Origin: Lysobacterales bacterium
GTDB lineage: Bacteria > Pseudomonadota > Gammaproteobacteria > Xanthomonadales > Xanthomonadaceae
NCBI GenBank assembly: GCA_020442465.1
Contig: JAGRJY010000108.1
Span: 363,313-427,312, forward strand
Length of the DNA: 64,000 nt
Direction of reading: 5' to 3'
The position numbers were made by a program, and so were the translations under genes. The notes under the pieces are model-generated. The model saw only the letters and a list, made by a program, of their open reading frames with translations, had not been told where the DNA came from and did not search any database. Shown one piece after another: positions 36,776-47,545 of this stretch (the stretch's first letter is position 1; each line of letters starts with the position of its first letter).

Positions 36776-39700
36776 ATGGCGCCCAGCTTCGTCCATCTGC
36801 ACCTGCACAGCGAGTATTCGCTGACCGACTCCACCGTCCGCATCGCAGCGCTCGTGAAGCGCTGCGCCGCGCTGGGCATGCCGGCCGTCGCGCTGACCGA
36901 CCAGAGCAATGTGTTTGCTCTGGTGAAGTTCTACAAGGAGGCGCAGAAGGCCGGCATCAAGCCCATCCTCGGCGCCGATCTCTGGCTCGACGAGGTCGAG
37001 GGCGATGCCTCGCGCATCACCGTGCTGTGCCAGCACTACGACGGCTACCTCAATCTTTCGCGCCTGCTGACGCGTGCCTGGATGGAGGGACACCAGGACG
37101 ACCGCGTGCAGATCCAGCCCGACTGGCTGCAGGCGCACAGCGACGGACTCATCGTGCTGCTCGGCCCCGGCAGCGCCGTGGCACGTGCCGCACTCGACGG
37201 TCACGAGGATGAGGCGAAGGCGCGGTTGCGCCAGCTGCGCCGGCATTTTCCGGACCGTCTCTACCTCGAACTGGTGCGCTGTGGACGTGAGGGCGAAGAA
37301 GCATGGGTCCAGGCGGCGGTGAACCTCGCTGTTGAGCTCGACCTGCCGGCGATCGCGAGCAACGACGTGCGCTTCCTGTCGGAGGACGATTTCGAGGCAC
37401 ACGAAGCGCGCGTCTGCATCGCCAGCGGCCGGGTGCTGGCCGATCCCAAGCGGCCACGCGACTACAGCGCCGAGCAATACCTGAAGTCGGCCGATCAGAT
37501 GGCCACGCTGTTCGCCGACCTGCCTGCCGCACTCGAGAATACCGTCGAGCTGGCCCGGCGCTGCAGCCTGTCGCTGCGCCTGGGCACCTACTATCTGCCC
37601 GACTTCCCGGTGCCGCCGGAACACACGCTGGAAAGCTGGATCCGCCACGCCGCGCACGAGGGACTGGCGTCACGTCTGAGCCGGCATCCCTGTGCCGAGG
37701 GTCACGATGCGGAGAGCTACCGGAAACGGCTCGACATCGAGCTCGCCGTCATCCTCGGCATGGGCTTTCCCGGCTACTTCCTGATCGTCGCCGACTTCAT
37801 CAACTGGGCCAAACAGAACGACATTCCGGTCGGACCGGGCCGCGGTTCGGGCGCCGGCTCACTGGTCGCCTGGGCATTGGGTATCACCGACCTCGACCCG
37901 ATCCCGTACGACCTGCTGTTCGAGCGCTTCCTCAACCCCGAACGCGTGTCGATGCCCGACTTCGACATCGACTTCTGCATGGATCGGCGCGACGAGGTGA
38001 TCGACTACGTCGCGCACAAGTACGGCCGCGACCACGTCAGCCAGATCATCACCTACGGCACCATGGCGGCGAAGGCGGTGATCCGCGACACCGGGCGCGT
38101 GCTCGGTCACCCGTACGGTTTCGTCGACGGCATCGCCAAGCTGATTCCGAACAAGCTCGGCATCGCGTTGGAAGATGCGCTCGGCGAAAGCGAGAAGGCC
38201 GCCAAGGACTCCGAACTCGCGTCCACCGAGCTGATCCAGCGCTATCAGGAAGAGGACGAAGTACGCGAGCTGGTCGACCTCGCACGCAAACTCGAAGACC
38301 TCACCCGCAATGCCGGCAAGCACGCCGGCGGCGTCGTGATCGCGCCGAAACCGCTTTCCGAATTCAGCCCGCTGTTCGCCGAAGAAGGCGGCACCAATCC
38401 GGTGACCCAGTTCGACAAGGACGACGTCGAAGCGGTGGGCCTGGTGAAGTTCGACTTCCTCGGCCTGCGCACGTTGACGATCATCGACTGGGCAGTGAAG
38501 GCGATCAATCGCAAGCGTGCAGCCCAAGGCGATGCGCCCCTCGACATCGCATCGCTGCAGCTCGATGACCGGGCCACCTACCAGCTGTTCGCGCGCGGCG
38601 AGACGGTCGCCGTATTCCAGTTCGAATCGCGCGGCATGCGCGAGCTGATCAAGCGCGCCCGGCCCGACCGCTTCGAGGACATCATCGCCCTGGCGGCGCT
38701 GTTCCGCCCTGGCCCGCTGGGCTCGGGGATGGACCGCGACTGGGTCGATCGCAAGCACGGCAATGCCGAGGTGACCTACCCGCACCCGCTGCTCGAGCCG
38801 GTGCTGTCGCCGACCTACGGCGTGATCGTGTACCAGGAACAGGTGATGCAGATCGCCCAGGTCCTCGCCGGCTACTCGCTCGGTGGCGCCGACCTGCTGC
38901 GCCGCGCGATGGGCAAGAAGAAGCCCGAGGAGATGGCGAAGGAGCGCGCCAAGTTCGAGCTGGGCTGTTCCGAACGCGGTATCGAAGCCCAGCTGGCCTC
39001 GTCGATCTTCGACTTGATGGAGAAGTTCGCCGAGTACGGCTTCAACAAGTCGCACTCGGCCGCGTATGCGCTGGTCGCGTATCAGACCGCGTGGCTGAAA
39101 CAGCACTATCCTGCCGAGTTCATGGCGGCGGTCTGCTCGGCCGACATGGACAACACCGACAAGGTGGTCAACTTTCTCAACGAGGTGCGCGCGCTCGGCA
39201 TCACTGTGTTGCCGCCCGACGTCAATCACTCGGGCTATGCCTTCGAGGCGATGGACAACCAAACCATCCGTTACGGCATCGGCGCGATCAAGGGCGTCGG
39301 CGCCGGCGTATGCCAGGCCGTGGTGTCGAACCGTGCCCAGTCCGGGGTCTATCGCGACCTGCTCGATTTCTGCCAGCGCCTCGCGGCCGACAGCCAGGCT
39401 CAGCTCAATCGCCGCGTGCTCGAGGCGATGATCCAGGCCGGCGCGCTGGACGCACTCGGCCCGAACCGCGCATCGCTGATGCTGCAGCTTCCCGAGGCAC
39501 TACGGGCCACCGAGCAGGCCAGCCGCGACCAGGCGGCAGGGCAGACCGACATCTTCGGCGGCATGCAGACTGCGCACACCGTCATCAGCCTTCCCGCGTG
39601 TGCCGAATGGCCGCTTGAAACCAAACTGCAGGGCGAGCGGGAAACGCTCGGCCACTACCTGTCCGGCCATCCGCTCGATGCCTATCGCGACCTGATCCAG

Positions 39701-40324
39701 CAGTGGACCGGAAACCGCATGGACCAGCTCGACGCGCTCTATGCAGAGCGCCGCGGCAATCGCTTCGATCAGACGCCCACCCTGCTCGCCGGACTGGTAT
39801 GCGGGGTACGCATGCGTGGCGAGTCGGTGGCCTTCGTCCAACTCGAGGACGGTCACGGCCGCGTCGAAGCCGCGTTCTTCCGCGACGCCTGCACGAACTT
39901 CCGCCATCTGCTGACCCGCGACCGCATCCTCGTGGTGGAAGGCGCGCTGCAGGAAGACGAGTTCAACGGCGGCTGGTCGCTGCGGGTGAAACAGGCCTGG
40001 GACTTCCAGACCGAGTGCGGCCGCCAGGCGCGCAGTCTGGAAATCGAGGTGGACGCCGAGCAGACGCAGATCCTCGACAGCCTCGAACGCACACTCGACG
40101 CGTTCCGTCCGGGCGACACACGCATCCGCATGCACCTGCTCACCCGTTCGGCGCGGGGCAGCATCGATCTGGATGGCCCGTTCTCGGTCCGCGCCGAGCC
40201 GGCCCTGCTCAGTCAGCTGCGCGCGCTCCCCGGCGTCGAATCGGTTCGCCTGCTGCTGCGCCGGCCGGGTGCGACGGATGGGCGCGAGGCGCCGGCAGCA
40301 ACGCAGCAGCGCCAGTTCGGTTGA
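36776..40324 (+). CDS. dnaE: DNA polymerase III subunit alpha
   Basis: The replicative polymerase (family C), 1182 residues. The N-terminal PHP domain starts FVHLHLHSEYSLTDS. The polymerase core has the acidic residues in the PDFDID segment (about 400), and the C-terminal part has HhH and OB-fold regions. I chose the ATG at 36776 because GAGG precedes it and it gives the family N-terminus; an ATG at 36740 would add 12 residues. In the conserved gamma order dnaE follows rnhB and precedes accA. Here both joins are interrupted. Confidence 0.96.
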   Translation: MAPSFVHLHLHSEYSLTDSTVRIAALVKRCAALGMPAVALTDQSNVFALVKFYKEAQKAGIKPILGADLWLDEVEGDASRITVLCQHYDGYLNLSRLLTRAWMEGHQDDRVQIQPDWLQAHSDGLIVLLGPGSAVARAALDGHEDEAKARLRQLRRHFPDRLYLELVRCGREGEEAWVQAAVNLAVELDLPAIASNDVRFLSEDDFEAHEARVCIASGRVLADPKRPRDYSAEQYLKSADQMATLFADLPAALENTVELARRCSLSLRLGTYYLPDFPVPPEHTLESWIRHAAHEGLASRLSRHPCAEGHDAESYRKRLDIELAVILGMGFPGYFLIVADFINWAKQNDIPVGPGRGSGAGSLVAWALGITDLDPIPYDLLFERFLNPERVSMPDFDIDFCMDRRDEVIDYVAHKYGRDHVSQIITYGTMAAKAVIRDTGRVLGHPYGFVDGIAKLIPNKLGIALEDALGESEKAAKDSELASTELIQRYQEEDEVRELVDLARKLEDLTRNAGKHAGGVVIAPKPLSEFSPLFAEEGGTNPVTQFDKDDVEAVGLVKFDFLGLRTLTIIDWAVKAINRKRAAQGDAPLDIASLQLDDRATYQLFARGETVAVFQFESRGMRELIKRARPDRFEDIIALAALFRPGPLGSGMDRDWVDRKHGNAEVTYPHPLLEPVLSPTYGVIVYQEQVMQIAQVLAGYSLGGADLLRRAMGKKKPEEMAKERAKFELGCSERGIEAQLASSIFDLMEKFAEYGFNKSHSAAYALVAYQTAWLKQHYPAEFMAAVCSADMDNTDKVVNFLNEVRALGITVLPPDVNHSGYAFEAMDNQTIRYGIGAIKGVGAGVCQAVVSNRAQSGVYRDLLDFCQRLAADSQAQLNRRVLEAMIQAGALDALGPNRASLMLQLPEALRATEQASRDQAAGQTDIFGGMQTAHTVISLPACAEWPLETKLQGERETLGHYLSGHPLDAYRDLIQQWTGNRMDQLDALYAERRGNRFDQTPTLLAGLVCGVRMRGESVAFVQLEDGHGRVEAAFFRDACTNFRHLLTRDRILVVEGALQEDEFNGGWSLRVKQAWDFQTECGRQARSLEIEVDAEQTQILDSLERTLDAFRPGDTRIRMHLLTRSARGSIDLDGPFSVRAEPALLSQLRALPGVESVRLLLRRPGATDGREAPAATQQRQFG

Positions 40325-40333
40325 ACGATCGGT

Positions 40334-41578
40334 TCAGCGCACCGCGTCGTGTTGGCGCAGGCAGCCGACAAATCGGGGGTCCAGCGCCACGCTGCCCAGC
40401 CAGCCCTGCTGCGTGCCGGCGAGGACGCGATGCACGTGCGTGCCGACGATCGGCCAGCGCGATGAGGACACCAGACTGAGGTCGCGGGCCAGGGCGAGCA
40501 TGCGCGAGTCCGACTGGAACAACGGCGTCAGCCAGCGGCTCCAGAGCTGATAGATCGCCACGTGGCGCCGGCGTGCGTCCGCGTACGACTGCAGTGCGTC
40601 GTCCAGCCTCGTATCGCTACGCAGCACGTCTCGAAGGCTGCGCGCATCGCACAACGCCATGTTCACGCCCTGCCCCAGCTGCGGACTCATCGCATGCGCG
40701 ACGTCGCCGAGCAGCACGCAACGGCCGCGATGCCAGGTCTTGCCGAGCAAGACGTCGCGGTAGCGGGCCTTGGCCAGGTCGCCCGCGCTGGTGACGCCCG
40801 TCAGCGCATCGGCCAGCGCGGGCCAGAGACCGATCGTTTCGCGCCGCCACGCCGGGTAGACGGTGTCGTCGAAGGCATCGAGCTCCTCGCCGCGCATGCT
40901 CCAGAAGAAGCTGATGCGCGGCACCGGATCGCCCGGCCTCCCGCCCACCGGCAGCATGCCGGCCATGTGGGTGGCCGATCGATAGCGCTGTTCGAGCACC
41001 GTGGCGTGCGGCCAGTCTGCTTGCGGCAGCAGACACCACAATGCGCCCCAACGAAACGTCCGTTCGTCGCGGGTAAGCCCGAGCGCCGCGCGCAGTGCCG
41101 AGTGCGAGCCGTTGGCCAGCACGACCAGATCGAACGGCCCTTCACGACGGCCGTCGGCAGCGGTCAACAGCCCGCGCTCGGCATCCAGGCTGGCGACCTC
41201 GAACCCGGTGCAAAGCTGGCCCGCATGCGGCCATGCGTCGTGCAGCAGTTCGTACATCGCGCTGCGTTGAACGCCGAGTCCGAACAGGCCGTGACCCAAC
41301 CGTTCGTAGCGCAGATCGAGCACGGTGCGTCCTGACTCCAGCGCGCCGTGGAGTTGCCGGACCGGTCGCCCCCAGCGCAGCAATGAGTCCAGCAGATCCA
41401 TCTGCCAGAGCACCTCCATGCCGGAGGGCTGCAGCAGGAAGCCCGAGCCGACCGGCCCGAGCACCGGCGCGCGCTCGAACACGCGCACGCGGTGGCCATC
41501 GCGCGCGAGCAGCACCGCGGCCGACTGGCCCGCCGTGCCGTATCCGATGATGGCGATGTCCAGACTGCGCACCCGCAC
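40334..41578 (-). CDS. FAD-dependent monooxygenase
   Basis: A 414-residue flavoprotein of the aromatic-ring hydroxylase (UbiH/PHBH-like) fold. The FAD motif IIGYGTAG is at about 10-17, and the second FAD motif GDVAHAMSPQLGQGVN is at about 291-306. The substrate is unknown, and no ubiquinone genes are adjacent. The start is a GTG at 41578, with another GTG two codons later. It lies antisense between dnaE and accA, ending nine bases from the dnaE stop. Confidence 0.88.
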   Translation of the reverse strand: MRVRSLDIAIIGYGTAGQSAAVLLARDGHRVRVFERAPVLGPVGSGFLLQPSGMEVLWQMDLLDSLLRWGRPVRQLHGALESGRTVLDLRYERLGHGLFGLGVQRSAMYELLHDAWPHAGQLCTGFEVASLDAERGLLTAADGRREGPFDLVVLANGSHSALRAALGLTRDERTFRWGALWCLLPQADWPHATVLEQRYRSATHMAGMLPVGGRPGDPVPRISFFWSMRGEELDAFDDTVYPAWRRETIGLWPALADALTGVTSAGDLAKARYRDVLLGKTWHRGRCVLLGDVAHAMSPQLGQGVNMALCDARSLRDVLRSDTRLDDALQSYADARRRHVAIYQLWSRWLTPLFQSDSRMLALARDLSLVSSSRWPIVGTHVHRVLAGTQQGWLGSVALDPRFVGCLRQHDAVR

Positions 41579-41672
41579 AGTCTGCCCACCGGATCGGGCG
41601 CTGTCAGCCGTCCCCGTGCCCCCGGTAGCAGGCCCACGGTGATCGGCGGCCCGCGCCCGCTATACTGCCCGG

Positions 41673-42653
41673 ATGACCGCATCAGCCCCCAAGATGAACC
41701 CCAACTTCCTCGACTTCGAACAGCCGATCGCCGAACTGGAGGCGAAGATTTCCGAGCTTCGGCATGCCAGCCATGGCTCGGCGTTCAACATCGACGAAGA
41801 AATCGCCAAGCTGCAGGACAAGCTGAAGGCGCGTACCGCCGAGATCTTCAAGTCGCTCACACCCTGGCAGGTCTCCCAGGTGGCTCGGCATCCACAGCGC
41901 CCGTACACCAATGACTACATCAAGCTGATCTGTGGCGAGTTCGAGGAACTGGCCGGTGATCGCGCCTACGCCGACGATGCCGCGATCGTCGGCGGCATCG
42001 GGCGCATCGACGGCAAGCCGGTGATGATCATCGGCCACCAGAAGGGCCGCGACACCAAGGCGAAGATCCGGCGCAATTTCGGCATGCCGCGCCCCGAGGG
42101 ATACCGCAAGGCATTGCGTCTGATGAAGCTTGCCGAGCGATTCAAGCTACCGCTGTTCACCTTCATCGACACGCCCGGTGCCTACCCGGGTGTGGGCGCC
42201 GAAGAACGCGGACAAAGCGAAGCGATCGCGCGCAACCTGCTGGAGATGGCCGAGCTGCGCATTCCGATCATCTGCACGGTCATCGGAGAAGGTGGATCGG
42301 GCGGCGCGCTGGCGATCGGCGTCGGTGATCGTACCCTGATGCTCGAATACGGCACCTACTCGGTGATCTCACCGGAAGGCTGCGCCTCGATCCTGTGGAA
42401 GAGCGCCGAGAAAGCCCGCGATGCTGCCGAGGCGCTCGGACTCACCGCACCGCGCCTGCTCGAACACGGCCTGGTGGACCAGGTGGTGAAGGAGCCGCTC
42501 GGTGGCGCGCATCGCAACCCCGAAGAAATGGCCGGACGCCTCAAGGACATCCTGCTCAGCCATCTCGACAAACTGCAGCAGCTCGACGCCCATACGCTGC
42601 TGCAGCAGCGCTATGAGCGCATGCGCGGCTACGGGAAGTTCCAGGGCGCCTGA
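41673..42653 (+). CDS. accA: Acetyl-CoA carboxylase carboxyltransferase subunit alpha
   Basis: Half of the carboxyltransferase that forms malonyl-CoA for fatty acid synthesis. The N-terminus [18 protein letters not shown] and the crotonase-type core with [12 protein letters not shown] are clear. Starting at 41673 it has 326 residues; an ATG at 41694 gives a start more like E. coli. A TATACT at 41661-41666 is a plausible -10 element without a good -35, which would make the 41673 start leaderless or favour 41694. It converges on folP. Confidence 0.95.
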   Translation: MTASAPKMNPNFLDFEQPIAELEAKISELRHASHGSAFNIDEEIAKLQDKLKARTAEIFKSLTPWQVSQVARHPQRPYTNDYIKLICGEFEELAGDRAYADDAAIVGGIGRIDGKPVMIIGHQKGRDTKAKIRRNFGMPRPEGYRKALRLMKLAERFKLPLFTFIDTPGAYPGVGAEERGQSEAIARNLLEMAELRIPIICTVIGEGGSGGALAIGVGDRTLMLEYGTYSVISPEGCASILWKSAEKARDAAEALGLTAPRLLEHGLVDQVVKEPLGGAHRNPEEMAGRLKDILLSHLDKLQQLDAHTLLQQRYERMRGYGKFQGA

Positions 42654-42708
42654 AGCAGACCGGCGACGCAACAGCACGGCGTCCACCGCCGCCGAATCGA
42701 CCGCCGAC

Positions 42709-43605
42709 TCAGTCCTCGTCGCCCCAGGCGACGCGCGCTACATGACCCGTCGCCTTGGCGGGCGCCGCCCAGCCCACTTCGGCCGCGACAGCCAAGGCGT
42801 CGCGGGTCGCAGCAACATCGTGGACCCGCAGGATGCGTGCGCCGCGCTGCGCAGCAATGACGGCAGCCGCCACGGAACCGTAGACGCGGCTCGCGACCTC
42901 ACGACCGGTGGTGGCACCGATCATCGACTTGCGTGACAGCCCCGCGAGCACGACGACGCCGAGGTCGGTGAACCGCTCGAGGTGCCGCAGCAACTCATAG
43001 TTGTGCGTACGCGACTTGCCGAAGCCGAATCCCGGATCGATGGCAATGCGGCGCTTCTCGATGCCGGACATCTCACAGGCGAAGATCCGCTGGGCGAGGA
43101 AGCGATGCACATCCGAGACCACATCGTCGTAGTGCGGGGCATCCTGCATTGAACCCGGCTCACCCTGCATGTGCATCAGACACACGGCGGCGCCGCTGGC
43201 GGCGACCGCATCGAGACAACCCTCCCCGGTCAGCGCACGCACGTCGTTGACCATGCTTGCACCGGCGGTGAGCGCCGCCTGCATGACCCCGGGCTTGCTG
43301 GTATCCACCGAGATCGGCACCTCGATGCGGCCGGCGAGTTGCTCGATGACGGGCAAGACGCGAGCCAACTCATCCTCCACGCTCACGGCGGGCGCACCCG
43401 GCCGGGTGGACTCACCGCCGATATCCACGATGTCGGCACCTTCCTCGATCAGACGCAGCGCGTGCGCCACCGCGGCATCGGCGTCCGCCAGCGCACCGCC
43501 GTCGGAGAACGAGTCGGGAGTGACGTTGACGATGCCCATGATGCGCGGCTGCCCGATGTCGAGGCGGAACCGACCGCAGTGGAGTTGAGGCGTGGTGTCG
43601 AACAT
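42709..43605 (-). CDS. folP: Dihydropteroate synthase
   Basis: A TIM-barrel enzyme joining pABA to dihydropterin pyrophosphate in folate synthesis; the sulfonamide target. Signatures: IMGIVNVTPDSFSDGG near the N-terminus, DIGGESTRPG, and DPGFGFGKS. 298 residues. It follows ftsH, as in E. coli, but a terminator and a tandem repeat lie between. glmM, its usual partner, is not downstream; accA converges instead. Confidence 0.96.
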   Translation of the reverse strand: MFDTTPQLHCGRFRLDIGQPRIMGIVNVTPDSFSDGGALADADAAVAHALRLIEEGADIVDIGGESTRPGAPAVSVEDELARVLPVIEQLAGRIEVPISVDTSKPGVMQAALTAGASMVNDVRALTGEGCLDAVAASGAAVCLMHMQGEPGSMQDAPHYDDVVSDVHRFLAQRIFACEMSGIEKRRIAIDPGFGFGKSRTHNYELLRHLERFTDLGVVVLAGLSRKSMIGATTGREVASRVYGSVAAAVIAAQRGARILRVHDVAATRDALAVAAEVGWAAPAKATGHVARVAWGDED

Positions 43606-43626
43606 GCAGTGACGGCCGGCAGTGTG

Positions 43627-43692
43627 GACTCGGGACTCGGGACTCGGGACTCGGGACTCGGGACTCGGGACTCGGGACTCGGGACTCGGGAC
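43627..43692. repeat. Heptanucleotide tandem repeat (GACTCGG)9
   Basis: Nine perfect copies of a 7-bp unit plus three bases, between the ftsH terminator and the folP start (43606-43792). Seven-base units shift the frame and can expand or contract by slippage. The array starts about 20 bp upstream of the folP start codon, within its probable promoter or leader. Similar heptamer arrays are known from Xanthomonas-related genomes. Confidence 0.95.
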
Positions 43693-43732
43693 AGAGCGTA
43701 CTCGATCCCTCCTCAGGGGGATGAACCCAGCA

Positions 43733-43757
43733 GAAAGGCCCGCTCGCGCGGGCCCTT
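43733..43757 (-). terminator. Terminator downstream of ftsH
   Basis: Perfect 7-bp stem GGCCCGC (43737-43743) with GCGGGCC (43748-43754) and a 4-base loop. On the minus strand it is followed by TTTCT, and on the plus strand by CTTCTT, so it may work in both directions. It separates ftsH from folP. Confidence 0.75.
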
Positions 43758-43792
43758 CTTGCGTTCAGCTTCGCGTTGCGGAAACCGGTGGT

Positions 43793-45694
<1,902 letters not shown>

Positions 45695-45827
45695 GCATGC
45701 AGTTCCTCGGTCGACGCCCGCGGCCCTTGGGATCCGGTGTAGGGGATCCGGGGTGTCCTGTGACGGTTTTAGCAGATCGCGGGCGAATACACAGTGTACG
45801 TGGTCATGTCAGCGCCCCGGCGGGCGC

Positions 45828-46445
45828 TCAGCGCTTGCCGGTCGCCAGCACATAGACCTCGGACGAGCGCTTGCGTGACGCCGAAGGCTTGCGTACCTGC
45901 ACCTTCGCATACCGCTTGCGCAAGTCCAGCAGGTAGGCATCCGAACCTACGCCCTGGAACATCTTGGTCAGGAACGCCCCGCCCGGCTTCAGGTGCGCGT
46001 CCGCGAAGTCGCGCGCCAGCTCCACCAGGTACATGGCGCGGGCCTGATCCACCGCTTCCACACCGGTCATATTGGGGGCCATGTCGGACATCACAAGGTC
46101 CACCGGTGCGCCTTCGAGGGCCGCTTCCAGTTGCGACACTGCGGCGTCTTCTCTGAAATCGCCGTGAATGAAGCTGACGCCGGCCATCGGCGGCATCTCG
46201 AGGATATCGAGAGCGACGATGCGACCCTTGCCGCCCATCCGCTGCGCAACGACCTGCGACCACCCGCCCGGCGCGGCACCGAGATCGACGATGGTCATGC
46301 CCGGCTTGAGCAACTTGTCGCGCTCGATCAGCTCCTCGAGCTTGTACGCCGCGCGGGAACGCATCCCCTCCGCCTGCGCCTTCTTCACGAAGGGGTCGGA
46401 GAAGTGCTCGCGCAACCAACGATGACTACTCTTGCTTCGGGCCAT
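45828..46445 (-). CDS. rlmE: 23S rRNA (uridine-2'-O-)-methyltransferase RlmE
   Basis: Methylates U2552 in the A-loop of 23S rRNA (FtsJ/RrmJ). The SAM-binding motif is [11 protein letters not shown], followed by [13 protein letters not shown], and the catalytic K-D-K-E residues lie in the usual segments. The ATG at 46445 ([19 protein letters not shown]) gives 205 residues, as in E. coli. It precedes ftsH by 133 bp. A 7-bp stem at 45811-45828 overlaps its stop but lacks a T-run, so read-through to ftsH is likely. Confidence 0.96.
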   Translation of the reverse strand: MARSKSSHRWLREHFSDPFVKKAQAEGMRSRAAYKLEELIERDKLLKPGMTIVDLGAAPGGWSQVVAQRMGGKGRIVALDILEMPPMAGVSFIHGDFREDAAVSQLEAALEGAPVDLVMSDMAPNMTGVEAVDQARAMYLVELARDFADAHLKPGGAFLTKMFQGVGSDAYLLDLRKRYAKVQVRKPSASRKRSSEVYVLATGKR

Positions 46446-46460
46446 GTCTAGAGAAGCCTT

Positions 46461-46653
46461 TCCGAAGCGCCGGGCGCAACGCACTTGCAGAGATCGCGCC
46501 AACCAACGAAGCCAATGGAGTCTGAGGAACGCGATAACCGCCCTTCCGAAGCGCCGGGCGCACCGCACTTGCAGAGATCGCGCCTAACAACGAAGCCAAT
46601 GGAGTCTGACGAACGCGATAACCGCCCTTCCGAAGCGCCGAGCGCCCCGCGCC
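46461..46653. repeat. 84-bp tandem repeat, about 2.3 copies
   Basis: Copies start with TCCGAAGCGCC at 46461, 46545 and 46629, exactly 84 bp apart. The first two are near identical and the third fades after about 25 bases. The array lies in the 373-bp divergent interval 46446-46818 between rlmE and yhbY, which holds no gene that I can support. Because 84 is a multiple of three, frames stay open across it on both strands, but they look like by-products. Confidence 0.9.
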
Positions 46654-46818
46654 TGCCGAACGCACGCCGCCAAGCCAAGTACCGAGCAGCCGCCGCATGC
46701 GCGAAGCGCGCCGGCTCACCGGACAACAAACAGCAGGATCGATCCAAGACGAGGCAGGCCAAGGCGTAGCGGAAGCCGCATGATAACCTTGCGCCCCCTG
46801 ATTCCGGCCGCCGCCAGC

Positions 46819-47124
46819 ATGTCGAATGCCCTGAACCCCGCCCAGCTCAAGCATTTGCGCGCACTCGCGCACGATCTCAAGCCGGTGATCCTGATGGGGG
46901 CCAAGGGCCTGACCGACGCACTCGTCGGCGAACTGGACGGCGCGCTCGAACACCATGAACTGGTGAAAGTGAAGCTCGCCGGCGGAGACCGTGCCGAGAA
47001 GGACAGCATCGCAGCCGCCCTGGTGGAGCGCACCGGCGCGGCGCTGGTGCAGCGCATCGGCAATCAGGCGGTGCTGTTCCGTCGCAACAGCAAGAAGCCG
47101 CTGATCCCGCTGCCGCGCGGCTGA
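46819..47124 (+). CDS. yhbY: YhbY-family (CRM domain) RNA-binding protein
   Basis: A 101-residue CRM-domain protein associated with pre-50S ribosomes. It matches E. coli YhbY from the start (LKHLRALAHDLKPVILMG) through ALEHHELVKVK, and ends KPLIPLPRG. The ATG at 46819 gives the family length; an ATG at 46780 in the same frame would add 13 residues without conserved sequence. It stands opposite rlmE, as in E. coli. The stop overlaps the next ATG. Confidence 0.93.
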   Translation: MSNALNPAQLKHLRALAHDLKPVILMGAKGLTDALVGELDGALEHHELVKVKLAGGDRAEKDSIAAALVERTGAALVQRIGNQAVLFRRNSKKPLIPLPRG

Positions 47125-47504
47125 TGAGCCTGCAGCAGCAGCTCGGCCAGGGTGGACTGCGCATCCGCCGGGTCAGCGAGACCGGGGCCGCCGTCGACGA
47201 TCAGTGGCTGGAGCGTTCCTTCGTGCTGATGAGCGATCAGCTCGTCCATCCGTGGCCGGTGGTCGCGCTCGACACGATCTCGGCGGCGCACGTCGACGAG
47301 TGGATCGCGCTGCAGCCCGAGGTCGTGCTGCTCGGCACCGGCCCCCGTCAGGGATTCCTCGCTCCTCGTCTGCAGGCCCAGCTCATGGCCCGCGGCATCG
47401 GCATCGAGTGCATGGACAATGGCGCCGCGGCGCGCACCTTCAACCTGCTGGCCGATGAAGACCGCAGGGTGCTTGTCGTGCTGCTGTTCGCCTCGGGCGA
47501 CTGA
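47124..47504 (+). CDS. Mth938-like domain protein (DUF498)
   Basis: A 126-residue soluble protein matching the Mth938/NDUFAF3-like family: PEVVLLGTGPRQGF in the middle, then GIECMDNGAAARTFNLLADE, are the conserved segments. Some relatives take part in respiratory complex I assembly in eukaryotes; the bacterial role is unknown. It is translationally coupled to yhbY through TGATG. It ends 41 bp from the convergent nlpD stop. Confidence 0.85.
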   Translation: MSLQQQLGQGGLRIRRVSETGAAVDDQWLERSFVLMSDQLVHPWPVVALDTISAAHVDEWIALQPEVVLLGTGPRQGFLAPRLQAQLMARGIGIECMDNGAAARTFNLLADEDRRVLVVLLFASGD

Positions 47505-47545
47505 ACTCGCCTGCGCAGGCGCGCCGGCATGGGGCGTTTGCTCGC

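Noticed and set aside
43627..43692. CRISPR-like array
   Set aside because: The units are seven bases, contiguous and without spacers, so it is a simple tandem repeat.
45811..45828. Stem AGCGCCC/GGGCGCT as a terminator between rlmE and ftsH
   Set aside because: No T-run follows on the minus strand and the stem overlaps the rlmE stop; rlmE-ftsH is usually one transcript.
46485..46769. Small plus-strand open frame across the 84-bp repeat
   Set aside because: It stays open because the repeat length is a multiple of three; no ribosome-binding site, and the amino-acid sequence simply follows the DNA repeat.
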